Source: JBJGXI01 sp045635475 (GTDB lineage: Bacteria > Bacillota > Bacilli > Bacillales > Amphibacillaceae). From it: a DNA stretch of 64,000 nucleotides. The notes below the pieces were generated by a model. The model saw only the letters and a program-made list of their open reading frames with translations. It had not been told where the DNA came from and did not search any database. The translations under genes were made by a program, and so were the position numbers. The DNA is taken from positions 1 to 64,000 of the forward strand of contig NZ_JBJGXI010000001.1 of the NCBI RefSeq assembly GCF_045635475.1, given 5' to 3'. Shown in pieces: positions 8,464 to 17,307 of the stretch (position 1 is its first letter; every line of letters begins with the position of its first letter).

Positions 8464-10274
8464 ATGAACTATTTAATCTGAAATTAGAGCAAATAATGAA
8501 AGACGCAGATCAATACGCGGCATTTAATGCAAAAGGAAGTACCGTAGTAAAGGCGGGTCCAGGGAGTGGAAAAACTACTGTATTAACACTCAAGATCGTT
8601 GATTTGTTGAAAGAAAAGATAAAAGCTCCAAGAGGTCTTGCTTGTGTTACATATAGTAATGAAGCTGTCAAAGAGTTTACAAACAGACTAAGAAAATTAG
8701 GACTACAAAAAAGAAAGAATGTTGTGCTAAGTACTGTTCATTCTTTTTGTATATCTGAAATATTGATTCCCTTTGGAGAAATGTATATTGAAGGCTTTTC
8801 ACTTCCATTAAGAATTATTCAGAATGCAGATAAAAATCGTATGTTTAAAAATGTACTTAAGGATTTAAACATTGAGGAGGATCAGCTAAGTGTTACAGAG
8901 ATGGACAAAGAAAGAAATCAATCTATTGGACAAGATAGCACAGTCATAGTAGAATCCTTCGACATAGCAAAGAAAGTTGCAATAGATTATGAAAAACGAT
9001 TAAGCGATACAGGCAAAGTTGATTTTATAGATATTGTCAGAATGTCAACGAAAATCATTAAGGAACAACCATATGTAAGAAAATGCTTGGAAGCTAAATT
9101 TCCTTGGATACTAATAGATGAATATCAGGATCTCGGAAGACCACTTCATGAAATGATATTAACATTTTATACAACTACAAATATAAAAATATTTGCAGTA
9201 GGTGATCCTGATCAGTCCATTTATGGTTTTCAAGGTGCAATTCCAGACTATCTATTAGAGATTTATGATAATCCCAATATCAACTCGATAACCCTAAAAA
9301 CAAATTATCGAAGTAATCAGGATATAATAGACCTGTCTACAATTGTATTAAATATTGATGATAGAGAATATAAAGCAGGGACAAGACACGGAGAAAAAGC
9401 TGAAATTTCATTTGTAACATGTGAAGCAGAGATGGAAGAACAATATGATTATGTTATAAATGAGATTATCCCTAAGTGTATCGAGCAAGAAATACCTTAT
9501 GATGAGATTTGCATCTTAGCAGGAAAGGGCAGTGAACTAAAAGAATTAGCAAATAAGATGGAAGAAAATCATATACCTTATTATTTTTCAAAATATGATT
9601 TTTTAAAGAGTAATGTTGTTCTATGGTTAAAGGATTGTGCAAGTTGGATTGTTGGTGACCCGGATGTTGAATTTGGAGAACTGAATGATTTTTTGCAGGG
9701 CTTAATGACAGATGTTACAGATGAAAAGATTATTAAAGAGACAAAATCTTTATTCCAGACTCTAACAGTTAGTAAGAAATTTCAACATAACTTATGTAAA
9801 TGGGTGATTTTTCTAGTAAATGAACTCTCATTAAAAGAAAAGTTGGAAAAATCGAACAAGAACAACGGTGATATAGAAATATTTAATAAATTTATTACGA
9901 AGACTATTTATGGCGAGTTAAAGGAATATAATATTCAACAATTTTCCCTTTTAGGAAATGCTAATGATCAAGTTACACTGTCCACAAGACATAGTTCAAA
10001 AGGGTTGGAGTTTGAAGTTGTCATAATGCTAGGATTGGAAGAAGGTAATTTTCCTAACTTTAGAAACGTAAACGATGATAAGAAGTTAAATGAAGAAAGA
10101 AGAGTCTTTTTTGTATCGATAACAAGGGCAAAGCGCGTTTGTTATTTGTTAAGGTCAAAGAGAATTACTTATCATACAAAAAAGGGGATTTATACTTTTA
10201 ATAAAGAACCGTCAATGTTTTGGGAGGAATTGTTGGAGGCTTATAATTTCAAACAAGAGCAGAATCAAAAGTAG
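8460..10274 (+). CDS. gajB: UvrD/PcrA-like helicase, GajB-like (Gabija)
   Basis: This 604-aa superfamily 1 helicase has Walker A AGPGSGKTT at 32-40, motif II IDEYQD near 220, motif III GDPDQSIYGFQGA, motif IV KTNYRSN, motif V STRHSSKGLEFE and motif VI RRVFFVSITRAK. It starts at GTG 8460 inside the last codons of the upstream OLD nuclease gene, so the two are translationally coupled. In Gabija, GajB senses or processes DNA ends and activates GajA. The protein is about 100 residues longer than the prototype GajB. An alternative reading is a non-Gabija OLD-UvrD repair pair, which the sequence alone cannot exclude. Confidence 0.8.
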   Translation: MNELFNLKLEQIMKDADQYAAFNAKGSTVVKAGPGSGKTTVLTLKIVDLLKEKIKAPRGLACVTYSNEAVKEFTNRLRKLGLQKRKNVVLSTVHSFCISEILIPFGEMYIEGFSLPLRIIQNADKNRMFKNVLKDLNIEEDQLSVTEMDKERNQSIGQDSTVIVESFDIAKKVAIDYEKRLSDTGKVDFIDIVRMSTKIIKEQPYVRKCLEAKFPWILIDEYQDLGRPLHEMILTFYTTTNIKIFAVGDPDQSIYGFQGAIPDYLLEIYDNPNINSITLKTNYRSNQDIIDLSTIVLNIDDREYKAGTRHGEKAEISFVTCEAEMEEQYDYVINEIIPKCIEQEIPYDEICILAGKGSELKELANKMEENHIPYYFSKYDFLKSNVVLWLKDCASWIVGDPDVEFGELNDFLQGLMTDVTDEKIIKETKSLFQTLTVSKKFQHNLCKWVIFLVNELSLKEKLEKSNKNNGDIEIFNKFITKTIYGELKEYNIQQFSLLGNANDQVTLSTRHSSKGLEFEVVIMLGLEEGNFPNFRNVNDDKKLNEERRVFFVSITRAKRVCYLLRSKRITYHTKKGIYTFNKEPSMFWEELLEAYNFKQEQNQK

Positions 10275-10664
10275 TGATCAAATAATAATGGAGTGACGAG
10301 AATGCTGTTTCTGTACCATTGCTCTAAAAAAGACATCTTCCACACAATATAAAGAGTTCAGGTGTTAGACCCCGCCAGGGAAGACAACTGATATTGAGTC
10401 TTTTATTATTTATTGAAAGTGAGTGGGTTATACCCGCACCGTGTTGGTATAATATATTGTTGATTGATAAATGATTAGAATTACCAATATATACCAAATA
10501 ACATCTTGTGTTTGTTTTTACTATAAATGACAATAAATATTTGTTATTAACTAACAAATTATTAAAGGATAATGATACATGGATATTGAATTTATTAAAT
10601 AAGATTCTGTGAATAGATCAAAGGAAGCATAATAAAAAAATTTTTTAAAAAAGGAGGAGAGTAT
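10275..10664. other. Intergenic region before the Schlafen-like gene
   Basis: No convincing gene is seen. A TATAAT box at about 10446-10451, in TGTTGGTATAAT, may be the promoter of the gene starting at 10665, though a good -35 is not visible. A short palindrome-like GGGTTATACCC lies just upstream (10427-10437). Confidence 0.4.
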
Positions 10665-12128
10665 ATGTTTCGAGATGAAGATTTTCTTAGAAGTCTGCTA
10701 ACTGAACTTCGAGGGCTGCCGAAAGAAACGGGATGGGTGGAGTTTAAACACAACAATGCCCAACCAGAGATGATTGGCGAGTATATCTCAGCACTTAGTA
10801 ATACGGCTGCCTTAGAAGGAAAAAAAGATGCTTATATAGTATGGGGTATAGAAGATGATACTCATAAAATTATCGGTACTATTTTTAGTCCTAGTGAAGT
10901 GAAAAAGGGAAATGAAGAGCTTGAGAACTGGTTGTTGAGACTTTTATCGCCACGTATCATGTTTAGGTTCTTTGAACTGGAGACTGAACATGGTTTTGTA
11001 GTAATACTGAAAATCGAAAGAGCCACTAATAAGCCAGTGCAGTTTTCTGGGCAAGAGTTTATTCGCATAGGGTCATATAAAAAGAACCTAAAAGAATATC
11101 CCGAAAAGGAACGTGAGTTATGGCGCGTTTTTGATAAAACTCCATATGAAGATTTATTATCTTTACAGAAAGTACAGGAGAGTAAGGTTCTTAGTTATTT
11201 AGATTATCCTACGTATTTTGAGTTGCAGGATATCCCATTGCCAGAAAATCGAAAGTTAATTTTAGAACGATTAGTGGAAGATAAAATGATAATAAAAAAT
11301 ACTGCTTCCGGATATGATATTACAAACTTGGGCGCTATCTTACTCGCAAAAGAGCTATCAACATTTCCTAACCTCAAACGAAAATCAGTACGAGTAGTAA
11401 TTTACAAAGGAAAAGATAGAATTGAAACTGTTCGTGAACAGGAAGGTGAAAAGGGTTATGCTTCAGGATTTGAAGGTTTAATTGGGTTCATTGATAATCT
11501 TTTACCAAGAAATGAAGTGATAGGGAAAGCTTTAAGAAAAGAAGTGCCAATGTACCCTGAACTCTCGGTACGTGAATTAGTAGCAAATGCAATTATTCAT
11601 CAAGACTTAACTTTACGTGGAACTGGTCCAATGATTGAAATATTTACAGACAGAATGGAAATCACTAATCCAGGTACACCCCTCGTTAATACAGAACGTT
11701 TTTTAGATAGCCCCCCTAGATCAAGGAATGAATCACTGGCTTCTTTCATGCGAAGAGTTGGAATATGTGAGGAACGTGGAAGTGGTATAGATAAAGTTGT
11801 GTCTCAAACCGAATATTATCAATTACCTGCCCCTGTTATTGAAGAAGTTAGTGATGAACATACTCGTGTTACTCTATATAGCTACAAACCATTTAATGAA
11901 ATGGAGAAAGAAGAGAAGATACACGCATGTTATTTGCACGCCTGTTTAAAATACGTTTCAAAAGATTATATGACTAATTCAAGTCTTAGACAAAGATTTG
12001 GTTTAGATAATAAAGGAAGTTCTACTGCGTCTAGGATTATTAAAGATGCTGTAGATGCAAAAAAGGTTAAACCACTAGACCCAACCACTGCACCAAGATA
12101 TATGAAGTATATTCCTTACTGGGCTTAA
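10665..12128 (+). CDS. Schlafen AlbA_2 / HATPase_c_4 DNA-binding protein
   Basis: This 487-aa protein has an N-terminal AlbA_2 (Schlafen-like) domain with WVEFKHN at 23-29 and the YIVWGIEDD strand near 58-66. It then has a RecG-like ATP-binding C-terminal region (HATPase_c_4), seen as LVANAIIHQDLTLRGTG and the turn VGICEERGSGIDKV. A helical or winged-helix tail follows. The family is described as putative DNA-binding regulators and recurs next to phage-defence genes. ATG 10665 follows a very strong site (AAAGGAGGAGAG). It has the same orientation as the Gabija pair but its own 390-bp upstream region, so it is probably a separate unit in the defence cluster. Confidence 0.75.
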   Translation: MFRDEDFLRSLLTELRGLPKETGWVEFKHNNAQPEMIGEYISALSNTAALEGKKDAYIVWGIEDDTHKIIGTIFSPSEVKKGNEELENWLLRLLSPRIMFRFFELETEHGFVVILKIERATNKPVQFSGQEFIRIGSYKKNLKEYPEKERELWRVFDKTPYEDLLSLQKVQESKVLSYLDYPTYFELQDIPLPENRKLILERLVEDKMIIKNTASGYDITNLGAILLAKELSTFPNLKRKSVRVVIYKGKDRIETVREQEGEKGYASGFEGLIGFIDNLLPRNEVIGKALRKEVPMYPELSVRELVANAIIHQDLTLRGTGPMIEIFTDRMEITNPGTPLVNTERFLDSPPRSRNESLASFMRRVGICEERGSGIDKVVSQTEYYQLPAPVIEEVSDEHTRVTLYSYKPFNEMEKEEKIHACYLHACLKYVSKDYMTNSSLRQRFGLDNKGSSTASRIIKDAVDAKKVKPLDPTTAPRYMKYIPYWA

Positions 12129-12223
12129 AGGAACACAGTATTTATTTTGTGTACAATTCAAACATATATTCTAGAAATATTTATTGATAATTGGTGAATA
12201 ATAAATCTCACAGTATTGTATAG

Positions 12224-12815
12224 TCAATTTTAACTTACCGGTAACTTGCAGAACAGTTTCAAATAGTATAAATAGGTAGCGTAAATAGCTAAACAAAGGT
12301 CCAGTTTAACTTGCTGGTAACTTGCAGAACAGTTTCAAATAGTATAAATAAGTAGCGTAAATAGCTGAACAAAGGTCCAATTTAATTTGCTGGTAACTTG
12401 CAGAACAGTTCCAAATAGTAAAAATAGGTAGCGTAAATAGCTAAACAAAGGTCCAGTTTAACTTGCTGGTAACTTGCAGAACAGTTTCAAATAGTAAAAA
12501 TAGGTAGCGTAAATAGCTAAACAAAGGTCCAATTTAACTTGCTGGTAACTTGCAGAACAGTTTCAAATAGTATAAATAAGTAGCGTAAATAGCTGAACAA
12601 AGGTCCAGTTTAACTTGCTGGTAACTTGCAGAACAGTTTCAAATAGTAAAAATAGGTAGCGTAAATAGCTAAACAAAGGTCCAATTTAACTTGCTGGTAA
12701 CTTGCAGAACAGTTTCAAATAGTATAAATAAGTAGCGTAAATAGCTGAACAAAGGTCCAGTTTAACTTGCTGGTAACTTGCAGTACAAATTCAAAAACAG
12801 TAAAAAACTATTGGA
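12224..12815. repeat. 76-bp tandem repeat array, about 7.5 units
   Basis: Units begin with GTAACTTGCAG at 12241, 12317, 12393, 12469, 12545, 12621 and 12697, always exactly 76 bp apart; an eighth, degenerate unit starts at 12773 and a partial one precedes the first. Units differ at few sites (TATAAATA/AAAAATA, GG/AG before TAGCG, CTAAAC/CTGAAC, CCAGT/CCAAT). Units 4-5 and 6-7 appear identical as pairs, giving a 152-bp higher-order repeat. Each unit has two AACTTGC copies and a possible hairpin AGCTAAAC...GTTTAACT around AAAGGTCCA. No frame stays open through the array. It lies between the Schlafen-like gene and a phage-type replication gene. Iteron or recombination-site roles are possible but unproven. 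Confidence 0.9.
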
Positions 12816-12823
12816 AGTCCCAT

Positions 12824-12900
12824 TGCCCTTCCCGAAGTCTGTCATAGTTAGTAAGTATGGGTGCCTGTAACTTCCCGAATTTTGGTGTAATGTGTCGAAT
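12824..12900 (+). repeat. Two adjacent REP-like copies
   Basis: A partial copy (GCCCTTCCCGAAGTCTGTCATAG) is followed by a fuller one (GGGTGCCTGTAACTTCCCGA, then TTTTGGTGTAATGTGTCGAA). They lie directly after the 76-bp array. Downstream to 13,117 nothing else is seen apart from a segment near 12,958 shared with 6250-6290. Confidence 0.6.
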
Positions 12901-13117
12901 GGGTCTGGAATATTGGTGTTAGGTACTGGTTTGTTGTCTGTGTAGTGCATCTGTTTTGGATTGGGGTCAGTGATATTAACCCCATAGAGTGGGCATAATG
13001 AAGAATTTGTCTGCACAGAGGGATACTTAAGATGTTCTTGTTGTTCACACTAAAGGTGTACTGTCAAAGGTTGATCTATATTTGATGATTTAGTTGGTCA
13101 GTGTGATTTTTAACTCA

Positions 13118-13942
13118 TCATTGTACCAGACGTGACTGATATTTCAACATCACCTCACTTATATCTGGCAATGCTGCTGAGGTTGTTGGGGTATTGTTGG
13201 TTACGGATTGCCCACGTTTTTCAAACCAGCCTGGAACGACGTCTTTTTTACCAGTCCAAGCTGTCTTTTTCTTTTTCTTTTGCGGTTTGTGTTGCGTTAG
13301 AAAGGCAATTCGCTCTTGTCTAGCTGCCTCCACAGTCGTAATTCCTTGATGTAGCCACGTCTCCAAGATATACTTCACATATCCCCAGTGTTCTTTGCCT
13401 TGATCCAACGCTCTTTTCATTGCTTCAACGACCATATCATCACCAAGCTTCGCTATCCGATTCGATAACTCATTTTGCATGTAAGCACGGATTTCACCAT
13501 AATTGTCACGATAAAACGCGTGGGCGTCTGTTGTTGGTATCTTTTTTTCTTTTTCTATATCTTTTTGTTTAATTAATGGGTCCGGTTTGTGATCCAAGTT
13601 GCGGTTCACTTTGTCGTCCATATTGTAGTCCGAATTGTCATCCGCGCTGTGGTCCATCATCGCATACAGGCTGGTCATCTGATAGATGGGTGCTTGTCTG
13701 CCGCGTTGTGATTCAAAGGTGATGTACCCTTTTTCTACTAGTTCCGTTCGTGCACGCTTGAATGTGCTTTCCGTCAGATTAGCTTTATAGCAAAGCACGG
13801 ATTGCGCGACGGTGAATGTTTCTTGCCAACACGTTTTATTGTTCATATGCATGAGCGCGTGCCATAAATTGCTGGCAGGTAGCGAAAGTGGATTGATTTC
13901 GATTTGGTGGTAAAATGCGTTGATTTCTTTAATATAGTTCAT
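13118..13942 (-). CDS. DnaD-like phage replication initiation protein
   Basis: The 274-aa protein has an N-terminal winged-helix region (residues 20-75: cassette with KANLTESTFKRARTELVEKGYI) and a C-terminal DnaD/DnaB_2-like helical domain near 145-210, recognisable by the RAYMQNELS...WGYVKYILETWLHQGI pattern. A polar, Asp/Lys-rich linker joins them, and a Lys-rich patch (PQKKKKK) follows. Such proteins load helicase at phage or plasmid origins. ATG 13942 has AGAAAGGATG upstream. No other replication or phage structural gene is beside it, so it is likely a relic of an integrated phage or plasmid. Its nearness to the 76-bp array raises the question of an origin, which is inference. Confidence 0.75.
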   Translation of the reverse strand: MNYIKEINAFYHQIEINPLSLPASNLWHALMHMNNKTCWQETFTVAQSVLCYKANLTESTFKRARTELVEKGYITFESQRGRQAPIYQMTSLYAMMDHSADDNSDYNMDDKVNRNLDHKPDPLIKQKDIEKEKKIPTTDAHAFYRDNYGEIRAYMQNELSNRIAKLGDDMVVEAMKRALDQGKEHWGYVKYILETWLHQGITTVEAARQERIAFLTQHKPQKKKKKTAWTGKKDVVPGWFEKRGQSVTNNTPTTSAALPDISEVMLKYQSRLVQ

Positions 13943-13987
13943 TTGGGAACATCCTTTCTAATATCGGGGATTTTTTTTCGTAGGTTA

Positions 13988-14290
13988 CTAACCGTTTTTA
14001 ACAGCAGAAGAGAAATGATAGATACACGTCGCAGTGCGGTGCATTTGTTTTTCGAGTAGATAATAGGATTCCTTCATATTAAGAAGTTGATCAGATTGGA
14101 AAACAATCGAAGCTTGAAGTCGCGAGCTGGTAGTATGGCCATGGTGGATGGGTTGATCATGTAATTGGGGCGGATTTCGGGCATGTAGCGGGACAACTCC
14201 TTTGTATGGGGATGGTGGTGAGAAGTACTTGGTGTGATTGATAGAGAATGAGTATGAGAATCTGGTAGCAGGCAGGTGTGTTATGGAAAT
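13988..14290 (-). pseudogene. Possible remnant of a phage-type gene
   Basis: A 101-codon open stretch without an early start codon reads as a plausible protein end, with HGHTTSSRLQASIVFQSDQ and a helical tail ending in SSAVKNG. The first ATG is late and lacks a ribosome site. It lies just upstream of the replication gene on the same strand, so it may be a decayed neighbour from the same phage. I cannot name it, and chance openness is possible. The rest of the 13,943-14,546 interval shows nothing. Confidence 0.25.
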
Positions 14291-14546
14291 CTATGCAGAT
14301 TTGTCTGGCGTTTTCCTATCAATCTAGTTGCTCATCGATATCAGTGTGAGCCTCATTGATCGATGCATGGAAATCTTGGATATCAATTTTTAATGTCAGG
14401 ATCAAAGAGGGAAATAATAGGTCTATGCAATGAAATAGTAAATTAAAGAGGATATTTTAATTTTATGGAGAATATTTTAACTAGATAATATATTCATATA
14501 GTCAACTGAATCCAATACAAGAAGAATCAAAAAATTATCTAATATG

Positions 14547-14661
14547 AGTCAATTTCATAATTTCCATATACAGTTATCTGTATCCATATATAGTTCGGAG
14601 GTGGTCTAATTCGACTATATATGGATGCGGATAGCTAAAAATCAGTATTATGAAATTGACT
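14547..14661. repeat. Large imperfect inverted repeat (115 bp)
   Basis: The arms AGTCAATTTCATAAT and ATTATGAAATTGACT are perfectly complementary over 15 bp. After a mismatched stretch, the inner arms pair again (ATCCATATATAGT with ACTATATATGGAT), closing on a loop near GGAGGTGGTC. The total is about 45-50 paired positions. The element sits 90 bp upstream of the membrane-protein gene at 14751. It may be a small non-autonomous transposable element or an RNA leader. No flanking target duplication could be seen. Confidence 0.75.
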
Positions 14662-14750
14662 AAATCTAATAAACTTAGCTCTATTGAACCCTTTGTACAT
14701 GTCTAAGTAAACCTAATGAATATTTAAAATCTGACGTTGATTGTGGAAAG

Positions 14751-15944
14751 GTGGTTTTTCGTCTGTCAAATAAACCAAATTATCATAGTTTCTTATTTAA
14801 TTTTGCGCCTAAAATAGATAACGTTCTAGATATTTTCCGAGTAGAAAATTCAAGAAATGATGTAACACCTAACACAATCCTTCAGTGCTTTTTTCTTGTT
14901 TTAAGAGAATTTAAAAATTTGATTCCCTCTTTGATGAAAATAAATAAAATGAAAGATATAAATCTAACAGGGTTACCGGTTATAGGAGGAATGGTTACTG
15001 CAGTAATAATATGGTTTGTGAAATTAAACTTATTATGGACGATAGTTTCTGCATTAACTGTTTTTATTTTTTTATTTGTGATCTTAATTCCGCATTATTT
15101 ATGGAAAATGATTGATATTTATAGTCCGCATTTTCATTTACCTACTTATAAGAGATTTCGACCAAATGAGTTCGAGTTACTGAATCAAACAGTATTAGAT
15201 AAACAATTTTCATACTCAGGTTTAGCAGAGTATGTGAACGGCGTCGTAACTAAGCAAGCAGATGAGTTAAAGGTAGTAGAGGCAATTATTAAGCAATTCA
15301 ATTACGAAAAAGAGGAATATAAGCGAGAAATACAAAAACTAAATTCTAAAGAAAAAGAAATAATAGAAGAATTTACAGATGCAATAGAAAACCTAGATGA
15401 TGAACTAGAATGGTCAGAAACAGTTATAATGTACTTAATAGAATTTATACAGGATATTTATGTTGTTATGCATCGCATTGCTTCGGGTATATTTAACTAT
15501 TCTGACTTAAAATTAATATCTGGATTTACTATATACCAAGTAGAAGACAATGAACTTAGGCGTATAGCTGATGAAGGCACAACTGGACAGACACCAATTC
15601 ATATTAAACTTAATAGACCTTATCATACTCCTTGGGTCCAAACTATAGTAGATGCAGCTAAGAATAACAAACAACTAGTATTTCTGAGTAATCAGCCTAG
15701 AGCAGGATATCATGTAGTTTCATTTAAATTTTTCTTGCAGAATAGTAAGAAGACTTGGGTCTTTTCCTTACAAATACATGAATCTACTAACCAGCGTGGT
15801 TTTCTATTATCACTATCAGATGATATAATAGATCAAACGGTTATTTACGAGATGCTTTATGGATTGTGTATGATACTTGATGATAATCAAGAAAAAAAGA
15901 AAATAAAAGGGGGTAAATCTAGCCATGGAAATGAAGCCAAATAA
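14751..15944 (+). CDS. Membrane protein with coiled coil and GAF-like C-terminal domain
   Basis: This protein is about 397 aa. Residues 1-70 are soluble, and two closely spaced membrane helices lie near 74-90 and 93-115. Residues 165-225 are a charged, coiled-coil-like segment (KQADELKVVEAIIKQFNYEK...). The last 140 residues have an alternating strand-helix pattern (LISGFTIYQVEDNELRRIAD...) resembling a GAF sensor domain, though I see no diagnostic ligand residues. The start is uncertain: GTG 14751 has a purine-rich GGAAAGG immediately adjacent rather than at normal spacing, while an internal ATG (about 14935) would lose the first 60 residues. It overlaps the tiny basic gene at 15925 by 20 bp, so the two are coupled. 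Function is unknown. Confidence 0.6.
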   Translation: MVFRLSNKPNYHSFLFNFAPKIDNVLDIFRVENSRNDVTPNTILQCFFLVLREFKNLIPSLMKINKMKDINLTGLPVIGGMVTAVIIWFVKLNLLWTIVSALTVFIFLFVILIPHYLWKMIDIYSPHFHLPTYKRFRPNEFELLNQTVLDKQFSYSGLAEYVNGVVTKQADELKVVEAIIKQFNYEKEEYKREIQKLNSKEKEIIEEFTDAIENLDDELEWSETVIMYLIEFIQDIYVVMHRIASGIFNYSDLKLISGFTIYQVEDNELRRIADEGTTGQTPIHIKLNRPYHTPWVQTIVDAAKNNKQLVFLSNQPRAGYHVVSFKFFLQNSKKTWVFSLQIHESTNQRGFLLSLSDDIIDQTVIYEMLYGLCMILDDNQEKKKIKGGKSSHGNEAK

Positions 15945-16128
15945 TAATTATGTTGGTAGAACAAGTGTAGAGCTTAAACGAAAATCTCAAGCTGAGATAA
16001 TCTCGACTCGTAGAAAGGCTAGAAGGGCTAGGATTAATGCTGTACAAATAGGAGTAAGAAAAACATCGAATGAATACGGCTCTGATTATTTCACTTCTTT
16101 AGAAGCAGCAGCTACTACCGAAGAATAA
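15925..16128 (+). CDS. Tiny basic protein, 67 aa, paralog of 16202-16333
   Basis: It starts at ATG 15925 inside the end of the membrane-protein gene, with AAGGGGGT about 10 nt upstream. The 67-aa product has a strongly basic helix, KSQAEIISTRRKARRARIN, and a more neutral acidic tail. The helix aligns with RSQSKIIAERRKQRKDRLN of the next small protein, so the two are paralogs. The RRKxRRxR pattern suggests nucleic acid or acidic-partner binding. I do not recognise the family. Confidence 0.65.
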   Translation: MEMKPNNNYVGRTSVELKRKSQAEIISTRRKARRARINAVQIGVRKTSNEYGSDYFTSLEAAATTEE

Positions 16129-16201
16129 AAATAGATATATAGTTTATAAATTCTGATAACTGTCAATACTTGCTAGTAAAATAGCAAGGGAGAGTTATTA
16201 A

Positions 16202-16333
16202 ATGAAAGGTAAGGTTATTAATTTAAATTCCAAGTCTAAAGTGCTAGAAAGCCGCTCGCAAAGCAAAATTATTGCTGAACGAAGAAAGCAGAGAAAAGAT
16301 AGATTGAATTCTCTATTAAAGAAGATGAGGTAG
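16202..16333 (+). CDS. Tiny basic protein, 43 aa, paralog of 15925-16128
   Basis: ATG 16202 has AAGGGAG 9 nt upstream, an ordinary spacing. The 43-aa product is lysine- and arginine-rich, and its central helix matches that of the preceding 67-aa protein over about 20 residues (SQ-x-x-II-x-x-RRK pattern). Two adjacent homologous micro-proteins, each with its own ribosome site, argue that both are real. Function is unknown; a basic amphipathic helix may bind nucleic acid or the acidic coiled coil of the upstream membrane protein (inference). Confidence 0.6.
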   Translation: MKGKVINLNSKSKVLESRSQSKIIAERRKQRKDRLNSLLKKMR

Positions 16334-16505
16334 ATTAGGTGGTGGTACTCGATTTGATATGAAGATAAGGTATACAATACTAAAGGTCTTACCATTTTGG
16401 GCACAAATGATAGATTGTCGGTTAATTAAGGCTTAATGAAATGGAGCTTAATCTTGAAATTGTTTATTTAAATCATCGCTATAACTTTGTAACACATTTA
16501 GTTTA

Positions 16506-17039
16506 CTAAAAAACCTCATCCCTAGAACCGCTATCAAGTATTTCTGGATTCTCTAAGAAGAGGCAGTCAATTAATTTGTCACATCGCTGTACAATCTTAT
16601 TAACATATTCAGACACTTGTTTTTCGTTTACAACACTCTCAGTTGTATGCTCCAATAACTTTATAAAATTTTCCACAGCTTTGTCTTCTTCGCTTACATC
16701 CCTTACTATTCTGTTAAATTGATTAGTTATTTTACGTAATGATGCTTGCTTAAGTTTATTTTCCTCCTGGTAGTTTCGCATCCATTCTTGTATTTCCTTC
16801 TCTTTTAGCTTGGCTATATAGTCTATTTTTGTTTTGGGATAAGTCTTAATTCTCAAATTGGATGGTGGATCTATTTTCTGATCATGCGGAAGAAAAATGA
16901 TTCGACCTGCGTATGCTGCTTCTGAATTAGACAGATTGAATTGCCTAGTTAACCGCTCCATTGCTTCTTCTAATAGCTGTTTATCCTGCTCGCTTAGTCT
17001 TTCTTCAGTATCTTTAAGTTTATACTCCCTTGATCCCAT
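16506..17039 (-). CDS. Hypothetical coiled-coil protein, 177 aa
   Basis: ATG 17039 is preceded by GGGAGG at 9-nt spacing. The 177-aa product is highly charged and helical, with segments typical of coiled coils (TEERLSEQDKQLLEEAMERL and LKEKEIQEWMRNYQEENKLK). It has no membrane segment and no recognised domain. It converges on the three-gene cassette at 14751-16333. Whether it belongs to that cassette is unknown. Confidence 0.6.
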   Translation of the reverse strand: MGSREYKLKDTEERLSEQDKQLLEEAMERLTRQFNLSNSEAAYAGRIIFLPHDQKIDPPSNLRIKTYPKTKIDYIAKLKEKEIQEWMRNYQEENKLKQASLRKITNQFNRIVRDVSEEDKAVENFIKLLEHTTESVVNEKQVSEYVNKIVQRCDKLIDCLFLENPEILDSGSRDEVF

Positions 17040-17165
17040 GCAACATTACCTCCCTTTTTTAGATGCTTATTGAGATAGGGGATTGTCCTATGCATGATTA
17101 TTTAAAAGTATTATGTGAAGCACCAGGCTCTGTAGACATTGGGCTCAAAATCACTTATCGGTTTA

Positions 17166-17204
17166 GGTGCTGCAGTCACTTCTCGAAGATTTCAAAATAT
17201 GACA
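17166..17204 (+). repeat. Degenerate REP-like copy
   Basis: GGTGCTGCAGTCACTTCTCGAAG followed by TTTCAAAATATGAC matches the REP consensus (GTGCCTGTCACTTCCCG ... CATAATGTG) with several changes. Confidence 0.45.
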
Positions 17205-17307
17205 ATTGGATAATTTTAGTATTTAAAAGGAATACACTTTCCAGTTGTTATGTTAAAATAAACTAGTGATTTTCGAGTAATAATATGTAAGTTACATGGA
17301 GGACAAA

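Noticed and set aside
12224..12815. CRISPR array
   Set aside because: The whole 76-bp unit is repeated with few changes; there are no unique spacers and no cas genes nearby.
17296..17307. ATG 17296 as start of the LCP gene
   Set aside because: It overlaps the GGAGGA ribosome site that serves ATG 17308.
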